This document shows positions 60,701-64,000 of a stretch of DNA of 64,000 nucleotides, piece after piece. A model generated the notes under the pieces. It searched no databases, was not told the origin of the DNA, and saw only the letters and a list, made by a program, of their open reading frames with translations. Position 1 is the first letter of the stretch; each line of letters opens with the position of its first letter. Location: contig CM049312.1 in the NCBI GenBank assembly GCA_026874595.1, positions 32,003,956 to 32,067,955 of the forward strand. The letters run 5' to 3'. Position numbers and translations under genes: made by a program. The stretch comes from Sipunculus nudus (lineage: Eukaryota; Annelida; Sipuncula; Golfingiida; Sipunculidae).

Positions 60701-63290
60701 AGAGGACATAGAATATAATCCAAAACTTCTCTAATCCAATTTTGAAATTAAAGGATTTTAATTTAAATCTATAATAAGACCATTTTGTCGAAGGATCAAA
60801 TTATCGAGTGTTTTCTTTGTCCTCGAACTAAAGTGTCTTCTACAGTTATTGTTTAATAATAGTGTTGTGTTGCTTTTGCTCTTTTGATATCAATACAGTT
60901 TGGTATCACCGTTGCCGTTTGTTTTTTTTTTATGATTAAATATTGCACTTCTCAGGAAATTTTACTCTTGGAAAATATTAATTAATACGTAAAAGGAAGA
61001 ACTGAAATCTCAAAGCCCCTTACGGAAAAGCACAGAGTATTCATTAAGCTTCACATACAGTTACATTATACTGGAAAAGGTGCAGTTTGGATTACCTTTC
61101 TCTCCTTTTTTTATCGTGATGGTACTGACAGTTTTCTCTCCAGATTAAACAAAAAGCCAGAATTTCGGCATCAGGTTAAATGTAACAAAATCTCTATATA
61201 CTTTTTTCCCCGGATCTTCTTAGATGTTTTTGACCGTTGACCTTTATCTACATCCACCGAAGGGTATTTTGAAAAACAGCAATCAAGGATTCTGATTGGG
61301 GATTTTACACAAATGATATTGAAATTTAAAAGTATGAGCCCAAAAGGTGATCCAGAAGCTGTTTTGTTTGTTAAGCTATTTTAATTCTTTTTAATCAAGA
61401 GCCTAAGAGAGTCAGAGGAATTGGACCATTGAATTGAATTAGGAGTCCTCCGACGACTTTAATGGAACTGGAATCACCATCAGTTGGGCGCCCTCATCCC
61501 AAGCTAATGTTATTTACACTGCTGATTAACACAGTCCATCTTTATTTCAATTACCCATCGCCCTTCTTAACCGCACAGTTTTGGCATCTTCAAAGAATTA
61601 TCTTTTTCTCCTCGCAATAATCCCGGCGGAAACGCCACGAGGAAACGCCTATCAATTATGCATCGCCATTGTTTGATCCCATTCACTTCGACTCGTGACA
61701 ATTTCCCCCAACGAATTGTAATTCTACCGTCGGGCTTGTGGATAAAAATGCCGAGAGTTTGCATGAGTTGGACCAAGTGTAGGATGGGGCATTACTTTCT
61801 CGGCCTCCACAATCGATCCGTAATGTTCTAAAGGTCCCCTTAGCCGAAAACAGAAGACAGGTTTGTTCCAACGAGGGGCGGGAACGCGTCAAGTACAGCC
61901 AAGTGCACGATCGAAATCTATTTCACGCATGCGCAGTCTGTTTCTGAGCAGCCACGGTTAGACTGTCTCTGACTTCTGTTGCCCCAAGCTTAATGAGGCT
62001 CTGTAATAGGTCAGGGATTTGGTGTCAGAATCTTAGACATTGGGGCGGCAGAGCAAAGGATCAGGAATCTATACGGCAAAGTCTACATGTGATATCTACA
62101 TTGTTTTCATTTATAATCATTGTGTTATACAAGTTACTTTGAATGCATAGTTTGTTTAACGAATAGTGTACTGTTTGGTGAATGGAGGGTATATCTTGTA
62201 AATGCTGTTTTCCATATCATTGATTTTGAATTAAATATCTATATTAATATTTAGCTCTGCAGACCTTACAAACAATAAATAAAAAAGTCTTTTATTCAAA
62301 ATTTTAACCCGTGCCATTTTAATTCAAGTCAACGTAAGTTGAGATGCATTGACAAACACACGACACAGATACATTTTCTTCCCAATGTTCTGCGTCTTAT
62401 CCTTTTGTCAATTTATCTTGCACACCGGTTCTTCGTATAGTGCCTTTCTTATGAACGAAAATGAACGAAAATTCAATGTTATATTTATATCTAGGTTAAG
62501 AATAAACTCATAAAGTATTGTCCCTTTTGCAATAAGCTTAAACATTCCATAATGTTTTAGCTTTATAGACTGAAAAAGCAACGTGTTCGATTCTGGTGAT
62601 ATATCGTTAAATATAAGTAGGCCTTAACCTCACATAACACTTTGTTAGACCTGTCCCGTACAGTTTTCATCTTTTGATACATAAAATCTACCTTCACATT
62701 GACAAAAAAAACTAACAAAAGAAAGGAAATATGGCTACACAGCGCTCTAGTATTGGGAGTCTGGAATCCATACCCGACATGCTCTACCGGAAAAAGGTGA
62801 TAGCTAATGCCTGTCTAAGTGTTCAAAAACAAGGCCCAAAAATAAGCAGTCATTAAGAGGTAACAGAGCTGAATTCCTGAAAGTTAAAAGTTTGGATTGA
62901 TGCCACACCATGTCCAGCATATTTATTGATATTAGCTCTTTAGATTTGAATCTAACAACCTTCTGATTATCTGATTGTAGGTACACATGTGTCATAAAAT
63001 GATCGACATTGATTTCTTGTAAGATCTTATTGTACTTAATGTGGGTATAAAGGTATTTTAGGTATTTATATTATTCGGAAAAGTAATTATCTCGTAGGGT
63101 CACTACTACACCCCGGGCAAATGACAATAAAATCATAAAAGGCATTATATGCTATTTTCCTTCCACCATTGCAGAAAATGAACATAAAATTTCAATTATC
63201 TCATTTATTATAAAGTGAATTATTACAGATGTCTGTTTTATTGTGCGCAGGGATGTTCCATGTGTTGTTGACATTTTGTTCGTGTAGCAC
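57120..63290. other. Mostly featureless, possibly unique sequence
   Basis: No convincing coding exon, transposon end or RNA gene. Contains a TA microsatellite (57732-57790), a CRE-like TGACGTCA (58265-58272), an 11-bp perfect hairpin (58963-58973 with 58988-58998) and an A-run (60053-60069). The 61440-62060 stretch is less AT-rich, with an NRF1-like GCATGCGCA. This is the best candidate region for host regulatory DNA. Confidence 0.4.
57732..57790. repeat. (TA)n microsatellite
   Basis: About 59 bp of uninterrupted TA repeats. Confidence 0.95.
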
Positions 63291-63295
63291 GCATA

Positions 63296-63856
63296 GCTCG
63301 TTGCTATGGCAACATCGCCTGGCCAGCCGGCCCACGTGTGAACCCTGACATGTAGGGACACAGCGTTCTTTGTTCTAGATGTTTCCTGTAACGTGTGATT
63401 GTTCTATGGAGTTTACCATTTCAAGAATTTTCGGATAAAAAGTTAAGTAAGGGGCTGTGTTTAGAGTCAGGTAGAGAGAAGAGAGAGAAATATTCCAGCG
63501 GACAAAAGATTTATGTGAACTGTTCATCTGGATTATATGCTTTAAAAGACTTGTTGTCGCTGTGACAGTGGTGGTATCCAGGTACTGTACTCTTTATTTA
63601 TTATACTGTGAAATTTTGATTTGCTGTTGTACTGTTGTTATACTGTGTTATTGTATTGATTTAGTGTATTGTAATGTTAGGGTTGTTTTAAGAATAAATT
63701 TGATTATTTGTTAACAAAAAACCACTGACTTCTTTATTCCTTCCCCTAGACATTTCAGGCTGCCTAGTGTTACAGAATCTGATGTTTTTCTTATGTCCAT
63801 AACAGAATTTCTGCTCGTCACGACTACGTGATCTGTTGATATTAGGTTCCATAACA
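63296..63856 (+). repeat. Solo LTR of the Gmr1-like family
   Basis: Same orientation as, and homologous along its length to, 48104-49001, but without the internal duplication and with the TATA box altered (TTAAGTAAGG). It ends TTAGGTTCCATAACA, a plausible CA end. No internal element sequence is adjacent in this window, so it is either a solo LTR or the leading LTR of an element continuing past the window. Confidence 0.65.
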
Positions 63857-64000
63857 GAATAAACAGTAATTTTTTTTCAGCGCGTTGAGGAGTACTTACA
63901 GAAGTCCAAGGAATGCTGACGTGATCCACCAGGACCATACGATCATGAGCGGAATGTGCCAATGATTTTGATGTACATCCGGCATGTGCTCCCGGTTTAA

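Overview
This is a eukaryotic, repeat-dense, AT-rich window with no complete host gene and nothing bacterial or organellar. The repeat mix suggests a marine mollusc, most likely a bivalve: several tandem-repeat-cored, palindrome-ended elements with an (ACGG)n tract resemble the pearl/HINE (Helitron-related) elements of oysters and clams; they sit with hAT and pogo-like MITEs, a young BEL/Pao retrotransposon, decayed Ty3/gypsy elements, a LINE fragment and tRNA-derived SINEs. The species assignment is inference.

Layout. 1-16 kb: non-autonomous DNA elements. These are a pogo-like element with TA duplications (567-1641), four pearl-like elements (1691-3100, 4457-9322, about 9600-10203, 13255-15901), a hAT-like MITE (3409-4310), a small pogo-like MITE and a fold-back element. 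16.9-19.3 kb: three hAT-like elements nested inside each other, two with recognisable 8-bp duplications. 19.3-23.4 kb: a SINE, a TA-flanked MITE, a minus-strand gypsy remnant interrupted by another hAT MITE, and a 48-bp satellite. 23.9-25.3 kb: a Mutator-like long-TIR element with a perfect 9-bp duplication, full of GAGCGCTC palindromes and microsatellites. 25.7 kb: one possible host first exon (minus).

26.5-33.9 kb: a BEL/Pao element on the minus strand, with 1037-bp LTRs in which I see no difference and a perfect 5-bp duplication. It looks recently inserted, yet the whole integrase catalytic core is missing through a clean internal deletion, so it was probably mobilised in trans.

34-42 kb: a LINE reverse transcriptase remnant, more tandem-repeat elements, minisatellites and a MITE. 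43.1-49.0 kb: a decayed plus-strand gypsy element whose order is Gag-protease-integrase-RT-RNase H, the inverted order known from Gmr1-like elements. A related LTR stands alone at 63.3-63.9 kb. 52-54.2 kb: a second decayed gypsy element on the minus strand, in conventional order and with several catalytic residues lost. 55-63 kb: mostly featureless, possibly unique sequence with scattered hairpins and candidate regulatory motifs.

The most notable systems are the integrase-first gypsy element, the young BEL element lacking its integrase core, the series of pearl-like elements whose left ends echo their right-end palindromes, and the three-deep nest of hAT elements. All family names come from reading motifs, not from searches.
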